The notes under the pieces are model-generated. The model was not told the DNA's origin, made no database searches, and saw nothing but the letters and a program-made list of their open reading frames with translations. From Delphinapterus leucas (Eukaryota; Chordata; Mammalia; Artiodactyla; Monodontidae), in the NCBI RefSeq assembly GCF_002288925.2, contig NW_022098072.1, positions 22,591,329 to 22,655,328 on the forward strand: DNA of 64,000 nucleotides, read 5' to 3'. Positions 61,221 to 64,000 of the stretch are shown one piece after another; position 1 is the stretch's first letter, and every line of letters starts with the position of its first letter. Made by a program: the position numbers and the translations under genes.

Positions 61221-61531
61221 ACTGTGTGCAGTGACTATACACAACTTAGAGAATCCTGAGGCTTTGTTTCCTGTGTATAACAGCCTTATGTGGGGTGGTA
61301 TTACTCCCACAGCAGACAATTCTTCAGATAACTAGAGGAAAAATCTAGTCAACTGAAAAAACCTCATTTCCTAATCATGTTGGTTAAGTATATTCTTTTC
61401 CAAGCCTGCCAGATTTCTGGATGAATCCAGCATTCATACAGATGACTCATGATACCCTAAGCTCCAATCTTTATTATCTTCCCTCCATTTCAGCCACCCT
61501 AGCAGTATGGGAGATTAGAGACACAGAATAA
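61221..61531. other. Intergenic sequence, nothing recognised
   Basis: No repeat family or frame was recognised. Confidence 0.45.
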
Positions 61532-61533
61532 CC

Positions 61534-61601
<68 letters not shown>

Positions 61602-61606
61602 CAAAC
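61532..61606. repeat. Compound (CT)n(CA)n microsatellite
   Basis: About 14 CT units are followed without a gap by about 20 CA units, broken only by ACAAAC. Confidence 0.97.
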
Positions 61607-61982
61607 CTGCTTAGAACATGAGAAACATCTGTTCAAATACATTATTGAGCTAGCAAAAAGTTAAGGAACACTCAGAGGCCAAAGCCAAGTGAAAGCAGGA
61701 ATTTGGAGAGGAAAAGAAACACAAAAGGAAGATTTTATAGGGGGTGGAGGGTATCTTCTAAATTCTGGTGACCTTGAACTAGAGTTCTAATGGTCATGAA
61801 GGATATGGGAACAGGAAACAAGGCCAAGACCCCAGCCAAGGTAGGGAGTCTAATAGGAGATCCTCACAAACAACTAGGACACCTTACCTGTCTTGACCTT
61901 GGCTCTAGATAGAAGGGAAGGAAAAGCTACCAAAATAATTTGCAAATACAAGCAAAGATTCGTGGCCCAATTCAAACTACCT

Positions 61983-62189
61983 TTTTTTTTTTTTTTTGCG
62001 GTACGTGGGCCTCTCGCTGTTGTGGCCTCTCCCATTGTGGAGCACAGGCTCCAGACGCGCAGGCTCAGCGGCCATGGCTCACGGGCCCAGCCGCTCCGCG
62101 GCATGTGGGATCTTCCCGGACCAGGGCACGAACCCGTGTCCCCTGCATCAGCAGGTAGACTCTCAACCACTGCGCCACCAGGGAAGCCC
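61983..62189 (-). mobile_element. Short A-tailed CHR SINE, minus strand
   Basis: The T-run and GCGGTACGTGGGCCTCTCGC to the reversed head. The TSD TCAAACTACCT is at 61972-61982 and 62190-62200. Confidence 0.97.
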
Positions 62190-62200
62190 TCAAACTACCT

Positions 62201-62789
62201 CTTGTTAGGAGATAATTCTTCATGACTCTGTCAAGTTTCTGCACATCTTGTGAGCAGAGGTACTGACTGTCTTTTCAACAGTTTATATAGTGAGCAGTCT
62301 TGGAGGATAATGATGGCACCTCCTTCTGGAGACAGATTTGCTTACAACCTTGGAAGATAGCCATAATGTCTATCTCTGGGAAAAAAGGCAGTCATGCTTA
62401 CTGCCCATTATAAACTATCCATGTTCTGCAAGTTCTGTGTTCCTTTCCTGTAGTGAGACCTACTGCATGTATAGATGTCACCTAGCCCACTTTGTGTGCC
62501 CTGTGGGAATTGGGACTTGGGGAGCCAACACAAATGCTGACACTCTGTTATTGGTTTGAGTAATAACCTGCCCTTAGTCTATGTCACAAGAGTAGCATGT
62601 CTTCTGCTAAAATCCATGCAACTATGGCAGGCTAACTGTGGCAGGTAAAATCTCAGACCTTTCACAGTTCTTAATGTCTAGGTGGCCCCAAACACTTTAT
62701 GCTGAAATTTTATTTTAAATTGGTCCTAGGTTGGTAGTACCCATAGACAGCTAGTATAAGCAAAAGAAAATCCTCTCTAGAGAACACCC
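62201..62789. other. Intergenic sequence, nothing firmly recognised
   Basis: Mixed composition. 62450-62650 has some LTR-like wording but no termini. Confidence 0.4.
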
Positions 62790-63331
62790 TTCAACTCAGG
62801 CCTCAAACATTTCCCACAGATAATGTAAAGGAGCCATGAGCTTTCAGTCAATTTATAAAACACACAAGAAAAAAAGGTATGATGAGTTAGAAGCAATTTC
62901 AGAAAAGCTTCAGATATTAGAATTGCTACAGAATATAAAATAAGTGTGTTTAACATCTTTAAAGAAATAAAAGATAAGGTTGAAAATTTGAGTAAGAAAC
63001 AAGAGGTTGTTAAAAAATGACTAGTCAATTTGCAAAAGAACAAAATAAGACCTCTAGAAATGAAATATATAATTGTTGAAGTGAAAATTTTAATGAACGG
63101 GTTAAACATCATTAGAGATGTAGCTGAAAAGAGAATTAGTACACTGGAAAATAGATCTAAAGAAATTACCCAGAATGTAATAGAGAGCAAATATGAAAGC
63201 AAGATTACAAGCCATGAAAGATAGAGTAAAAAGGTTGATATATGTTGAATCAGAGTCCAGAAGAAAAGAATGAAGAGGCAATATTAAAGTGATAATGGCT
63301 GAAATTTTTCCAGAATTGGTGAAAGAAACTG
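62790..63331 (+). mobile_element. L1/HAL1 ORF1-like relic
   Basis: The short frame at 63030-63224 reads EKRISTLENRSKEITQNVIE, a coiled-coil pattern like L1/HAL1 ORF1. It is interrupted at its right end by the MaLR LTR and AT-rich sequence. Confidence 0.6.
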
Positions 63332-63845
63332 TTAGTTTCCTACCACAATGTAACAAATTACCATAATTTAATGGCTTAAGACAACACAAATTTATTACCT
63401 TACAATTCTGTAGGTGAAAAGTCCAATTCAAGTCTCACTGGGCTAAAATCAAGAGGTTGGCAGGTCTGTGTTCCTTTTTGGAGTCTCTAGTAGAACATCT
63501 ATTTGCTTGACCTTTGCAGTTTCTAGAAGCTGCCTATATTCCTTGGTTTCTGGCCCTCTTCCTCCATCTTCAAAACCAGCAACAGCAGGTCAAGTTTTTC
63601 TCATATCACATCATTTCTGACCCTTCCTTTTCTGCCTCCCTTTTCCATAATGAAGGACCTTTGTGATTATATTAGGCTCACCTGGATAATCCAAGATCAT
63701 CTCTCTATTTTAAAGTCATCTAATTAGCAATCTTATTTTCATCTGCAACCTTAATCCATCTTTGTCAGGTAACCTAACATATTCATAGGTTCTGAAGATT
63801 AGGACATGGACATCTTTGAGGGTTTATTAATCTGCCTACCATAGA
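63332..63845 (-). mobile_element. MaLR (MLT1-type) LTR
   Basis: TTAGTTTCCTACCACAATGT, TTAATGGCTTAAGACAACAC, AAATTTATTACCTTACAATT, CTCACCTGGATAATCCAAGA and GGTTCTGAAGATTAGGACAT to CTACCATAG, reverse strand of the family also seen at 54655. Confidence 0.85.
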
Positions 63846-64000
63846 CATTAATCTACATGTCCAAGAATCCCAATAAATTTTAAGTAGAATAAAAAGAACC
63901 TATGCCTAGTCAAAATCCATAGTCATGTCATAAGGAAACTTCAGAATGCCAAAGACAAAGAGAATATATGAAAACAGCCAGGGAGAAGAAAGATTTCCTA

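Larger units (their letters stand above)
49020..64000. other. 5' flanking/intergenic DNA upstream of CDK19
   Basis: No exon of another gene was recognised on either strand. In other mammals AMD1 is the next gene on this side. Apart from the promoter-like cluster, the content is repeats and AT-rich filler. Confidence 0.6.

Overview
The window is mammalian nuclear DNA from a cetacean, most likely a toothed whale. The evidence is about 33 copies of tRNA-derived CHR-type SINEs (heads reading GGGCTTCCCTGGTGGCGCAG or GGGACTTCCCTGG), many with intact target-site duplications (TSDs). I saw no ruminant Bov-A or BovB elements. The rest is AT-rich intronic or intergenic sequence with L1, L2, MIR, hAT and LTR relics.

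Only one protein-coding exon can be supported: coding exon 1 of CDK19 (Mediator kinase, CDK8 paralogue), on the minus strand at 48369-48496, ending in a GTAAGAG splice donor. It sits in a CpG island at about 47580-49010. Everything left of it (1-48368) is therefore CDK19 intron 1. Everything right of the island (about 49020-64000) is 5' flanking or intergenic sequence. The upstream flank carries two opposed ZNF143-like motifs close to the island edge. A further 400-600 bp out is a second group of promoter-type motifs: a GC box, a CRE-like site and four CCAAT boxes.

The intron holds, from left to right: an L1 3' end (1-781), an ERVL-like LTR (4140-4790), an old L1 broken by a SINE and a solo LTR (7866-9960), two young minus-strand L1 inserts with clear TSDs (20136-20584, 21069-22530), L2 and L1M relics (26350-27985), and a badly decayed class I ERV (about 30646-37850). 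The right flank holds a third young L1 (52610-53429), two MaLR LTRs, a second copy of the LTR seen at 9134, and a 100-base assembly gap (52005-52104).

I found no undescribed gene system. The more unusual items are structural. There is a perfect 24-bp inverted repeat with a 4-base loop inside the env relic (36988-37039). Two places show a short SINE fused to a headless long SINE at the same internal point. One SINE (57910-58235) looks intermediate between the long and short subfamilies. Two insertions consist of nothing but poly(A) and a TSD. An array of B-box-like motifs lies beside the LTR near 60.2 kb. Repeat family names are given from memory of consensus sequences and were not checked by a search.
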